NCBI GenBank assembly: GCA_003577105.1
Contig: QEUQ01000006.1
Location: forward strand, 23,284-87,283
Direction of reading: 5' to 3'
DNA from: Acidobacteriota bacterium
Lineage (GTDB): Bacteria > Actinomycetota > Acidimicrobiia > ATN3
Length of the DNA: 64,000 nucleotides
Both the position numbers and the translations under genes were made by a program. Every line of letters starts with the position of its first letter. Positions within the stretch are counted from its first letter, which is position 1. The notes below the pieces were generated by a model that saw only the letters and a list, made by a program, of their open reading frames with translations, was not told the origin of the DNA and did not search any database. Shown here piece by piece: positions 1-8,123 of this stretch.

Positions 1-1172
1 TCTCCGAGGTGGGCAAGAACCATTAGCACCCACTGCATGAACGGCTTAGAGCGCATCCCCACGCTTCCCAGAAAACCCATGATTCGCGGATTTCCTATCA
101 GTGCAGCGAAGATTCGCCCGGCTTTGTAGTAGCCGCCGTACATCGAATATACGCGTTCGGAGTAGCGGGCGATCTCCAGCCCGTTGCCGGTTCGCAGAGC
201 TCGGCTCATCAACTCTGCCGCCACCTCGGCGGTCTCCATGGCGTAAGCAATTCCCTCGCCGTTGAAGGGGCTGATCGCGCCAGCGGCATCGCCGATCAGT
301 ACCCAGTTGCTCCCCGCACGAGGACGGACCGAGATCCCCATAGGGAGCTTGCCACCACGCTCCGGCCCAAGGCTGTCCTCGGCTTCGAAGTCCCACGACG
401 GTCCCGCCTGCGCGACGAAGGCCTCCATGAGCTTGGACGTGTTGACATCTTTCCAATCCCGATACGTCGACAAGAGACCGGCGCCGACGTTGACTGTGCC
501 GTCGGCCATGGGGAAGACCCAGCCGTAAGCGGGAAGCGAATCTTCACCGTGGTACAGATCGAGATGGCTCTCCATCCACTCATCGGTGTCTCGCGGGCTG
601 CGGAAGTAGGCTCGAGCTGCAAGACCCATCGGGTACGAGCGGTCACGCCTCGCGCCCAATGCCCTGCCGAATCGGGAAAGCGATCCGTCAGCTACGACCA
701 CGAAGCGTGCCCGCACCTCAATCTCGCCGTCCGCGTCTTTGGCTACCGCCCCTTTCAGTAGTCCGTCTTCGTAGAGAGGGGAGACCGCCTCGGTAGCCTC
801 CCGGATCTCGGCGCCGAGATCCCTGGCGTAGTTGGCGATGTCGAGGTCGAGGATTCTTCGAGGCACGGTCATGCCATAGCTCGGGTAGATCGAATGCTCC
901 GGCCACTCGAGCTCGAGCGAATGCCCGAAGCCGCACGCCCGGAGCCCTCGGACTCGGTGATACCCATCGAGCTTTGATTCCATTCCAATGTCAAGCAGCG
1001 CCTTGACTGAACGCGGAGTCAGACCGTCGCCGCAGACCTTCTCGCGCGGGTATCGCTTCTTCTCGAGAAGGAGTACATCGTGGCCTTCGCGAGCGAGCCG
1101 GCCCGCCGCGGCGCATCCCCCCGGACCGCCGCCAACGACCAGTACGTCTGATTTCTCGGTTCGCTTCGACAT
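1..1172 (-). CDS. Geranylgeranyl reductase family FAD enzyme (probable menaquinone reductase), C-terminus outside window
   Basis: A flavoprotein that in this family saturates isoprenoid double bonds, either of menaquinone side chains (MenJ type) or of lipids. The reading frame is open from the ATG at 1172 to the left edge, about 390 residues. Near the N-terminus is the Rossmann motif VVGGGPGGCAAAGRLA, followed by the family's EKKRYPREKVCGDGLTPRS stretch; further on, VLIGDAAGAISPFNGEGI is the second FAD-binding motif. Its neighbours are respiratory genes on the same strand, and the Mycobacterium MenJ gene (Rv0561c) lies in the same broad neighbourhood, so I infer a menaquinone substrate. The ribosome binding site is weak. 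The family call is firm; the substrate is inferred. Confidence 0.85.
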   Translation of the reverse strand, partial: MSKRTEKSDVLVVGGGPGGCAAAGRLAREGHDVLLLEKKRYPREKVCGDGLTPRSVKALLDIGMESKLDGYHRVRGLRACGFGHSLELEWPEHSIYPSYGMTVPRRILDLDIANYARDLGAEIREATEAVSPLYEDGLLKGAVAKDADGEIEVRARFVVVADGSLSRFGRALGARRDRSYPMGLAARAYFRSPRDTDEWMESHLDLYHGEDSLPAYGWVFPMADGTVNVGAGLLSTYRDWKDVNTSKLMEAFVAQAGPSWDFEAEDSLGPERGGKLPMGISVRPRAGSNWVLIGDAAGAISPFNGEGIAYAMETAEVAAELMSRALRTGNGLEIARYSERVYSMYGGYYKAGRIFAALIGNPRIMGFLGSVGMRSKPFMQWVLMVLAHLG

Positions 1173-1230
1173 CAGGCTATGAAGTCTGCCCGAGTCCGTA
1201 AGACCCCGCTGACTGGTGTAGACGCGTGAC

Positions 1231-2064
1231 TCAGCCGCCCGCGAGCGTGCGCTCGTATGCGACGACTGCCTCTAGCTCGTCCGGTGAGAGGATGCTCCCA
1301 AAAGCCGGCATCGAACCGCGTGCCGGGTTCTTGTTGGCGCCCCACCCGTCGGGGAAGGCGGCGTTGCCTTTCTTGACAAACTCAACTTGAGAGGCCGCTT
1401 CGGGGAAGTCCTTTAGCAACGTCGTGTTGTTGGCCTTGGAAAGCGGAAGGCCGACACCGCCCTGTCCTGTAGCTCCGTGGCACGCCGCACATTGCTTCTC
1501 AAAGACCGCCTTGCCGTCAGGACCCTTCTTGGAGACATCGGCCCCCGGCTCAGGCAGCGCAGAACCGTCGCACGCGATCAGCTGACCGTCATCACCGACG
1601 TTGAGCTTGCCGGCCTGCCCGCACCTAACGCCGCTTGAGAACTGGCCGAGGTAGACCATGGCAATCACCGGGAGAACAACAAAGGCAAGCACTAGCCACT
1701 TCGGCGCTCCGCTGGTGACAACCTCCTTGATGCCACCCGCAATCTCGCTCTGATCAGCTTCCGGATATGGCACCTCGCCAACTCCGACGAGATCAATTGC
1801 CGGCGCTACAAGAGCCTTGGCCTCGGCGACAGTGACCTCCCGGGGGGGCGCCGGTGTTGACGCTGGAGGAGTCGCGGGTGAAGCCGGTGATGCCGGTGAT
1901 GCCTGTGAAGCGACAGCTTCCTGAGCCGGCTCTTCGGCCGCGCCGCCACCTCCAGCTTCGGCCGTCGGGGTGTCAGCCGCTTCGCCGCCCTCGTCGTCGC
2001 CACCCTCCGACTTGGAGCGTGCGGCCTGCGAGCGCTTCAGCAGATGCTCGGGGATCTCTACCAT
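1231..2064 (-). CDS. Membrane-anchored c-type cytochrome with N-terminal docking-like peptide
   Basis: A 277-residue single-heme cytochrome c. It opens with MVEIPEHLLKRSQAAR, then an acidic, Ala/Pro-rich, probably disordered linker to about residue 100. One membrane helix (about 123-140) leads to an exported cytochrome domain with CAACH at 192-196 and a likely Met ligand at 252 (SMPAFG). It starts 15 bases after the CcoNO-like gene and is very likely co-transcribed with it, so it may take the place of CcoP. The first 16 residues are identical to those of the cytochrome b C-terminal subunit at 8925-9611. The role as electron carrier of this complex is inferred; the cytochrome call is certain. 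Confidence 0.85.
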   Translation of the reverse strand: MVEIPEHLLKRSQAARSKSEGGDDEGGEAADTPTAEAGGGGAAEEPAQEAVASQASPASPASPATPPASTPAPPREVTVAEAKALVAPAIDLVGVGEVPYPEADQSEIAGGIKEVVTSGAPKWLVLAFVVLPVIAMVYLGQFSSGVRCGQAGKLNVGDDGQLIACDGSALPEPGADVSKKGPDGKAVFEKQCAACHGATGQGGVGLPLSKANNTTLLKDFPEAASQVEFVKKGNAAFPDGWGANKNPARGSMPAFGSILSPDELEAVVAYERTLAGG

Positions 2065-2079
2065 GGCGAAGGGGCTCCT

Positions 2080-4077
2080 CTATTTCAGAGTGGACAGATA
2101 GCTGACGAGGTTCTGCATCTCTTCGTCTGAGAGATGTGAATACGAGGGCATCACCGACCAGTCGGCGGTCTCGTGCGGATCCTTCAGATGCGCTATGAGG
2201 GCATCGGCATCTTTGGTTCCGTCGCGGCCGGCAAAGTGGGTTAGGTCAGGTCCGATACGACGGGTACCCATCATCTGGGGGTCGTCAAACGCGTAGTCGC
2301 CGGGAACGGAAACGGCACCGAGATATGCGTCGGCCTCGACGGGGCGGACTACCTGAGTATGGCAATTCCAACAACCCTCTCTCGCATAGATCAGACGCCC
2401 CTTGGCCTCGGGAGTATCGAGATTTGGAGCCGCTACCTGGCGTTCGTTGCCCAGCTTCGTCGGAGTCGTGAAGCTCTCGTTGGCGACTGGCAATGAGACC
2501 GCAAGCCACAGCCCCAAGCCGAAAATGACCGCTGATGCAACAAGTACCGCGGGTGCACTCTCTCTCTTCTCGCCCTCGCCGGCATCATCAAATGGCACAA
2601 GCCGCTCGCGTGCACCAAGCTCGCCCCCCATGACGGTTCGCACCAGGTTTGTGAGGAAGACCAGCGCTGCCACGGCGACAATTGCGATTCCAACCACGCG
2701 CATAGTGGAGAACCACCTGAGCGGTTCGGCGACTCCTTGCCAAGCTGACCCAGTGACGACGGGTTTGGCATTGGTCGCGCCCGCCTGCCAAATGAATCCT
2801 GTTACGGCGCCACCGACCCAGGCCCCGGCCGCCAAAGTGACAACGCCTACGACCGTCAGGCCCAAATGCCAGTTGGCCAAGCTCGTCGAGACCCACTGAC
2901 GGCCCGTCACCCTCGGGATCACCTCGTAAACGGATCCAGCAGCCCAGCACGAGAGGCCACCAATCAAGAGCAGTTCCGTATTGCCGAGTAGGAAGTCGGT
3001 CAGTCCGACGATCTGCTGGCTACTGCGGAGCGCGCCGAGAGGCATCATCAGCGAGTAGAGAAAGAGGAGTCCCCCGCCGGCCACGAAGAACCTGACAGGG
3101 ACCGAGCGCCCGACAGTTCCCCAGCGCCCCTTGAGGCTTCTGCTCAAGTTTGAGAGAACGGTCCACACCGGAATCGCACTCACGATCGAGAAGGCTATGG
3201 CGATCGACTGGAGGCTCTCCTGCCCTGGACCAAAGATGCCGCGAATCTGCCCTGTGAATACCCAGAAGATCACTAGCGACCAAAAACCCACCATGGCAAT
3301 CCGGCGAGAATAGAGCGGGGCACCGGCGATCTTTGGAATGAAGTAGTAGACAGCGCCAATCCCCGCTGCGAGCAGCCAGAGGCCTGCGACGTTCTGCGCA
3401 TAGAAATTGGCCTGCGTTGACTGCCCAACACCCGCGTAAATCGGGAGGTTCGCCGCGACAATCATTATCGGAAGGGCTATGACAGCGAGACCGAAGTACC
3501 AGAGCGACGGATAGATTTGCGGTTCGGCCCGCTTAAGGATTGTGCCCACGACGGCCGCGGCAGTAACCAGGGACGAAATCACCAAGACTGCCGCAATGTA
3601 AATGGGGAACTCGAGAAACTGCTGCCCTCCCCCAAAGCCAGCTCCTATCGCGCATATACCCGCTAGCGTGCCAAGGAACCAAAGCAGCGCGTTTCCCTTC
3701 AATGCGGCCTCAGCAACGAGTGACGTACCGCAAAGCCTAGGAACGACGTAAATCGCTGCGGCGGTCAAAGCCATCGAAAGCCAGCCATAGAGGATCGCAT
3801 CGAGGAACATCGATTGCGCTCGCCCATACGCGAGGAATGACAGCCCACCTAGCAAGTCCGGATAGATCAGCTGTGCGGCAGCTAGAAATCCGATGACAGC
3901 CCCGACTGCCAGCCAGATCCCCGAGAGGACCAAATACAGCTTGGCCGCCGAATCACCGCGGCTGCCGCTGTCGGAGTTTGAGGACTCACTCACTTCGGGT
4001 TCTTCAGTCAATGCTCGCCCCTCAATTTCTGGAACGCGACATGAAATCGCTGCGGCGTCGGAGCTCCAAAGGCCCAC
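2080..4077 (-). CDS. CcoN-CcoO fusion (cbb3-type) whose CcoN half lacks all heme and copper ligands
   Basis: A 665-residue protein: residues about 45-480 are a polytopic domain that follows CcoN in its loops (FIPKIAGAPLYS, IPRVTGRQWVSTSLANWH), and the C-terminus is CcoO-like, with CWNCH at 569-573 and a likely Met ligand in MPSYSHL. The only histidine before the heme-c motif is His404, which is not a cofactor ligand in CcoN. Where CcoN has the heme b, CuB and heme b3 histidines this protein has Phe91, Gln228, Ile278/Arg279, Asn366 and Glu368. It therefore cannot be an ordinary oxygen reductase; an electron-transfer role through its c heme is my inference. The GTG at 4077 has AGGAG six bases upstream; a TTG at 4011 is an alternative start. 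Confidence 0.8.
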   Translation of the reverse strand: MGLWSSDAAAISCRVPEIEGRALTEEPEVSESSNSDSGSRGDSAAKLYLVLSGIWLAVGAVIGFLAAAQLIYPDLLGGLSFLAYGRAQSMFLDAILYGWLSMALTAAAIYVVPRLCGTSLVAEAALKGNALLWFLGTLAGICAIGAGFGGGQQFLEFPIYIAAVLVISSLVTAAAVVGTILKRAEPQIYPSLWYFGLAVIALPIMIVAANLPIYAGVGQSTQANFYAQNVAGLWLLAAGIGAVYYFIPKIAGAPLYSRRIAMVGFWSLVIFWVFTGQIRGIFGPGQESLQSIAIAFSIVSAIPVWTVLSNLSRSLKGRWGTVGRSVPVRFFVAGGGLLFLYSLMMPLGALRSSQQIVGLTDFLLGNTELLLIGGLSCWAAGSVYEVIPRVTGRQWVSTSLANWHLGLTVVGVVTLAAGAWVGGAVTGFIWQAGATNAKPVVTGSAWQGVAEPLRWFSTMRVVGIAIVAVAALVFLTNLVRTVMGGELGARERLVPFDDAGEGEKRESAPAVLVASAVIFGLGLWLAVSLPVANESFTTPTKLGNERQVAAPNLDTPEAKGRLIYAREGCWNCHTQVVRPVEADAYLGAVSVPGDYAFDDPQMMGTRRIGPDLTHFAGRDGTKDADALIAHLKDPHETADWSVMPSYSHLSDEEMQNLVSYLSTLK

Positions 4078-4161
4078 GAAACGCTCCTGCTGCCGCGCCG
4101 GGCACTTGGCGCGGGATTGTCCTCGTCCGGTGGCGGAAGTGTCAAGAACACCGAACCCTCC

Positions 4162-5019
4162 CTAGGTGCCTGCGTACGAGTGCAAGCCGGCAATCCAAAG
4201 GTTGACGGCGTAGAAATTCACAAGGATCGCCACCCCTCCGACTATCGCCAGTATTGCCGCGCCCCGCCCGCGCCAGCCTTGCGTCGCTCGAGCATGTAAG
4301 TACGCGGCAAATATCATCAGAACGATGAAGGACATCGTCTCTTTGGGATCCCAGCCCCAGTAGCGGCCCCAGGCTTGCTCGCCCCAAATCGCTCCAGCGA
4401 TGACTCCCAGCGTCCAGATCGGGAATGCAAACATGATCATTCGGTACGAGGCCTGATCCAGGCGATCCGCGCTCGGCAAGCGCGAGACAAGCCCCCCATC
4501 ACTGGTGTCCTCGTCTGCAAAATCTGGATGCCTCGCCTCCCACCGACGCCGAACCAAGTACATGACCTCCAAGATCGCACCAAACAAGAGAAGTGATGCC
4601 CCGGCCATGACGAGAAAGACATGAAATGTCAGCCAGTTACTTCGAAGCGCCGGTTGGAGTTCGCCAGGATCGGCGTAAATGACCCAGCCGACCGACATAA
4701 GAATCGCCGCGGCGGCAGCCACATATCCCCCGAGCGCCGTGAGGCCGAACTTGGCCTGACCTACGAACAAGTAGGCGGTGATCAACACGAAGGCCAGCGA
4801 TGCCGTGAACTCATACATGTTCCCCCACGGTGCGTGCTCCGCCGCAAGGGTTCGGGTTATCAGAGAGAGGAGGTGAAGCGCCCATCCCAGCGAGAGAACG
4901 GCTGTGGCAAAGACCTTCCACTTACGCGTGCGCCAGGCGACGAAGCCGAAGTACCCCCCAGCCGCGACGAAGTAGAGGACGAGCGCCGACACGAAAGCTG
5001 CGTTTGATGTGCGATTCAA
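4162..5019 (-). CDS. ccsB: Cytochrome c biogenesis protein CcsB/CcsA (heme handling)
   Basis: A polytopic membrane protein of System II that, with ResB, delivers heme to apocytochromes c outside the membrane. The diagnostic WGRYWGWDPKETMSF motif of the heme-handling (WWD) family lies near the C-terminus, and the protein ends in membrane helices typical of CcsA. I place the start at a TTG at 5019: it overlaps the resB stop (TTGA) and has AGAAGG just upstream. Starting further upstream would add a long Arg-rich extension that is only a shadow of resB. That gives 285 residues. It lies between resB and the CcoNO-like gene on the same strand, where c-heme insertion is needed. Confidence 0.9.
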   Translation of the reverse strand: MNRTSNAAFVSALVLYFVAAGGYFGFVAWRTRKWKVFATAVLSLGWALHLLSLITRTLAAEHAPWGNMYEFTASLAFVLITAYLFVGQAKFGLTALGGYVAAAAAILMSVGWVIYADPGELQPALRSNWLTFHVFLVMAGASLLLFGAILEVMYLVRRRWEARHPDFADEDTSDGGLVSRLPSADRLDQASYRMIMFAFPIWTLGVIAGAIWGEQAWGRYWGWDPKETMSFIVLMIFAAYLHARATQGWRGRGAAILAIVGGVAILVNFYAVNLWIAGLHSYAGT

Positions 5020-6644
5020 CGAGTTGCCTTCTTTGCGACTGAGCCGGCCCCTCGAAGTGCGTCTGTGAGATCCGTTTCGATGCGCAAGAACTCCTCCTCG
5101 AATATGTCCTTGCGCTGATATGCGACCCCGCCGAAGCGTAGCACCACCCCTTCGGTCCCACCCTCGACAACTTCGAACCAAAGTCGGCGCCGGTATGCGT
5201 AAAGCGCCGGATACAGACTGAGCATCATCACTGCGGCGGCGGCGGCGGCAACCGGAGTCCCGTAAGAGTCGCGCTTCACCGAGAAGACCGTGAAGCGCCT
5301 GAGGTCTATGAGTTCAACGTTGAGGCCGCCTCCAAGCTGAGTTGAGGTGCCCAGCTTCTCGTTGGCATTCGCAGGGAAGGTGGCGAACTTCTGTGCGACC
5401 TGTTCCAGGCCCGTCTTGTCGAGTTCATAGACGTTTTGCGGTTTGTCTAGTCCGAGGTCTCCCCGATACTCAGTCACGACGACGAGCGGGCGCTCGCCAA
5501 AGTCTCCAGTACTGATGAGGTCAAGAGCACCGGGCTCCCTAGCTCGGGGATCATCGGGATTGGTGGCGCGAAAGGGAACCAGCTTGAAATCGGGAAAGAG
5601 TGAGAGCTCCAGACCCACCGAGCCTGAGGCGGTGGAGGGCAACTTGATGACGCCGGCACTCGAGCCATTGGGGCCGCGCATTCCCAAGACCAATGGGCCG
5701 TCGTAAACGACGGTGCTTCCGTCGGTAACACGCACGACTGGGGCCCAGCCGTATCCGAGTTGGTAAAGCTTGACTCCCTTATAGGAGACGGGCTTGTTCA
5801 CCCGCACTTCGTCCTCGAGGACCTCCCTGCCGTCGTCGAGGATCTTCACGCGTGAGGTGTAGCTCTTGGGCATGCCGTCGTCGCCGTAGGCGACATCGAA
5901 ATCCTCTACGGCGACGGTGAATCCAGCGTGAGGGTTGATCCATCGGGCGAAGGCACCCTCGCTGTACTCGTCGAAATTGACCCGGCCTCCCTCTACCCAG
6001 CTTGTCTTCTCGACTACCACCGCGCTTCCCTCGAATTTTGTGGTGATCGTCAGAGCTGCGGCCAGTGCCACCAAGAAGAATGACCAGTGAAACAGGACAC
6101 TCCCTGTCTCGCGTGAGTGACCTCGCTCGGCGATCCACTGGTTCGCCCCATTGACTGGTGATGACCGCCAGCGTCTGCGGCCGAGAACCCGCCGCGCCTC
6201 TGTCACCGTTTCATCTGAACTCAGCTCCGATTCAACCTCGGTCGTGAAGCGGAGATCTGGGAGGCGGCCTCGCTCCGGTGCTTGCTTGATGCGACGCGCG
6301 TGGGAGAGAGCGGCCCGGGTCCTAGGTATCAGACATGCGCCGGTCACAAATAAAAGAAAGCCGGCCAGGGCGAGAAACCACCAGGAGGTGAAGACCTGAA
6401 ACAGGCCGAGGCGATCGAAAACCTCTCCCCAGAAGCGATGCTCCTCGATGAACTGGGCCACTTTCGAGGGCGCGGCGCTTCGCTGAGGAATCACACTGCC
6501 CAGAAGCGAGACGATCGCTACGGCGATGAGAAGCTGAATGGCAGTCCGCATCGAACGCAGGCGACGCCAGCCGTGCATGCGCTCCATAGCCCTAGGCGGC
6601 ACCGGCTCTGCTCCGAAGTCCTCACTCTCGTTCGATTCAGTCAA
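5016..6644 (-). CDS. resB: Cytochrome c biogenesis protein ResB/Ccs1
   Basis: A 542-residue partner of CcsB in System II cytochrome c maturation. The N-terminal half has three membrane helices (starting MRTAIQLLIAVAIVSLLGSV and WWFLALAGFLLFVTGACLI), then a large exported domain from about residue 200 to 450 and a last helix (VAAAAAAVMMLSLYPALYAY), the usual ResB layout. Its start overlaps the stop of resA by 8 bases and its stop overlaps the start of ccsB, so the three genes look translationally coupled. Confidence 0.92.
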   Translation of the reverse strand: MTESNESEDFGAEPVPPRAMERMHGWRRLRSMRTAIQLLIAVAIVSLLGSVIPQRSAAPSKVAQFIEEHRFWGEVFDRLGLFQVFTSWWFLALAGFLLFVTGACLIPRTRAALSHARRIKQAPERGRLPDLRFTTEVESELSSDETVTEARRVLGRRRWRSSPVNGANQWIAERGHSRETGSVLFHWSFFLVALAAALTITTKFEGSAVVVEKTSWVEGGRVNFDEYSEGAFARWINPHAGFTVAVEDFDVAYGDDGMPKSYTSRVKILDDGREVLEDEVRVNKPVSYKGVKLYQLGYGWAPVVRVTDGSTVVYDGPLVLGMRGPNGSSAGVIKLPSTASGSVGLELSLFPDFKLVPFRATNPDDPRAREPGALDLISTGDFGERPLVVVTEYRGDLGLDKPQNVYELDKTGLEQVAQKFATFPANANEKLGTSTQLGGGLNVELIDLRRFTVFSVKRDSYGTPVAAAAAAVMMLSLYPALYAYRRRLWFEVVEGGTEGVVLRFGGVAYQRKDIFEEEFLRIETDLTDALRGAGSVAKKATR

Positions 6645-7170
6645 TCGATCCCCCCGCCCGGGCGTACTCGATCATGCAGCTGAGGTCTGTCTTCTCGATC
6701 GGACCCGGTATTGAGGCAACGACCCTCCCGTCGCGTGCGACAACAAAGGTTGACGGAGGGGCAGTCACCTTCCAAGTCGCGGCGAGTGCGGCCTCCCGGT
6801 CATATATCGACGGAAAGGGAACGTCGAACTCGCGCTCAAAGGCTGCTGCCGCTGCCCTGTCATCGCGAATGTTCACCCCGATAAATTGGACTCCCTGAGA
6901 TGACAGCTCCCGGGCCGCTGCTGCGAGCATCGGGGTCTCCGTCCGGCAGGGGCCACACCACGACGCCCAAAAGTTCACCACGGTGACCTGTCCGGCAGTG
7001 CTCACAAGTGATACGGGGGTCTCGCCGGTCACGGGAGGCCCTTCGGTATTGGGAGCGGGACTGTCCCGAGAGATCACCCGACCGCTGCAAATCGCTGCCT
7101 CCCCGGAAGTGCAAGCCGGCAGAAGCATGATCAGCGCGACAAGTCCAAGAGAGAGCCGGCGCCGCGTCAT
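6637..7170 (-). CDS. resA: ResA/TlpA-like thiol-disulfide oxidoreductase lipoprotein
   Basis: A 177-residue exported thioredoxin-fold protein that keeps the cysteines of apocytochrome c CXXCH motifs reduced. The N-terminus is a lipoprotein signal with lipobox LLPAC. The redox site is WCGPC in NFWASWCGPCRTETPML, and the cis-proline loop is APPSTF. It heads the leftward run resA-resB-ccsB-ccoNO-cytochrome c. No CcdA/DsbD electron donor is encoded here, unlike the mycobacterial cluster, where one lies between these genes. Confidence 0.9.
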   Translation of the reverse strand: MTRRRLSLGLVALIMLLPACTSGEAAICSGRVISRDSPAPNTEGPPVTGETPVSLVSTAGQVTVVNFWASWCGPCRTETPMLAAAARELSSQGVQFIGVNIRDDRAAAAAFEREFDVPFPSIYDREAALAATWKVTAPPSTFVVARDGRVVASIPGPIEKTDLSCMIEYARAGGSID

Positions 7171-7268
7171 CGCTCACACAAGGGGATCAACGGCGCTGGC
7201 CCTCGGTAGGCGCTGCGAGTCCGCGCTGATGATTCGGCTGAGTTTGCCGGGTACTTTCGGGCCGTGAC

Positions 7269-7290
7269 TAGAATGTGCATCGATTCACAA
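7269..7290 (+). promoter_or_regulatory. Candidate Rex operator overlapping a -10 element before the bc operon
   Basis: Bases 7273-7290 read ATGTGCATCGATTCACAA and match 12 of the 14 defined positions of the Rex operator TTGTGAANNNNTTCACAA, with a perfect right arm. A TAGAAT at 7269-7274 is a plausible -10 for the rightward operon; its -35 (TTGCCG, 7244-7249, 19-bp spacer) is weak. The site lies between the divergent resA and cytochrome bc operons, and rex is in this window. The sequence match is direct; regulation is inferred. Confidence 0.5.
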
Positions 7291-7352
7291 GGTTACCGGA
7301 AGCGGCACATCCATCTTTCCGGATGCCGCAATTCATACGGAGGTATCAACAC

Positions 7353-7664
7353 GTGGGCTCGGGCAATAGGTCGTGGGTCGCTAGCGTCTATCTCGCTGCC
7401 CTCGCATTCGCCTTGTTGATCCTCGTCTATGGGGTCATACCGAGCGAGTTCATCGGCTGGTTCAACAAGAAGTACAACGACGCGAACCTCCGAAAGTTCG
7501 TACGTGATCCGATCGTCGTCGTGTGGCACCTGGTGACAATCGCGGGTTTCGTCGTCTACGCCGTGCAGTACCAGAACTTCCGCGCGAAGCGAGCCAAGAA
7601 GGCCGCTGAGGCTGAGTCCGAGAGCGAATCGGCCTACGGCAGACCGCTGAAGTCGGAGGCCTGA
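7353..7664 (+). CDS. Small two-helix membrane protein, first gene of the bc operon
   Basis: I do not recognise a named family. From a GTG at 7353, with GGAGG nine bases upstream, it gives 103 residues: a helix near VASVYLAALAFALLILVYGV, an amphipathic stretch, a second helix near VVVWHLVTIAGFVVYAVQY, and a charged Lys/Glu tail on the cytoplasmic side. It sits nine bases before the ferredoxin gene in a tight operon, so an accessory or assembly role in the bc complex is likely. A longer reading from 7275 is possible but lacks a ribosome binding site. Confidence 0.7.
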   Translation: MGSGNRSWVASVYLAALAFALLILVYGVIPSEFIGWFNKKYNDANLRKFVRDPIVVVWHLVTIAGFVVYAVQYQNFRAKRAKKAAEAESESESAYGRPLKSEA

Positions 7665-7672
7665 GTAAGACC

Positions 7673-8080
7673 ATGGCCCGCGGAATCGTCACCGGATTGC
7701 CGGATACATTCACGGACTACGAGGTCGAGCTGATCGATCCCGGAACCCTGGAGAAGTCCGTACGCCCCAAGCAGTTCCTCCACATTGACCAGGAGGAATG
7801 CATTATGTGTGAAGGGTGTGTGGACATTTGCCCGTGGCGGTGCATCCACATGCTCTCGACCGATTCGGTTCTGGACGCCGAAGGAATTGAGCGGCCCGGG
7901 GAGGATCCCGAGGACCACGTCGTCTTTGTTGTCGACGAAGACGAATGCACACGATGTCAACTTTGCGTGGACCGCTGCCCAACGGGCGTAATCATGCTCG
8001 GCAAGGTCGGCTTGGCGGTGCGCGGCGATACACATTCCAGAGACCAGAGGCACGGGTACGCATATGGCGTCAGGTTCTGA
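7673..8080 (+). CDS. 2x[4Fe-4S] ferredoxin within the bc operon
   Basis: A 135-residue soluble iron-sulfur protein. Two classical clusters are visible: Cys43-x2-Cys46-x2-Cys49-x3-Cys53-Pro and Cys92-x2-Cys95-x2-Cys98-x3-Cys102-Pro, separated by an acidic insert of about 35 residues. It resembles NuoI-type ferredoxins without a membrane anchor. A ferredoxin is not a standard part of a bc complex; its place between the first membrane protein and cytochrome b suggests that it exchanges electrons with this complex or with the quinone pool. That role is inferred; the protein type is certain. Confidence 0.88.
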   Translation: MARGIVTGLPDTFTDYEVELIDPGTLEKSVRPKQFLHIDQEECIMCEGCVDICPWRCIHMLSTDSVLDAEGIERPGEDPEDHVVFVVDEDECTRCQLCVDRCPTGVIMLGKVGLAVRGDTHSRDQRHGYAYGVRF

Positions 8081-8123
8081 CGCGATGGCGGCTCGTACAG
8101 GAAGACACCGGAGGTAGTTCCAA

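Noticed and set aside
2080..4077. Calling the CcoNO fusion a functional cbb3 oxygen reductase
   Set aside because: The histidines needed for heme b, heme b3 and CuB are absent, so the usual label would mislead.
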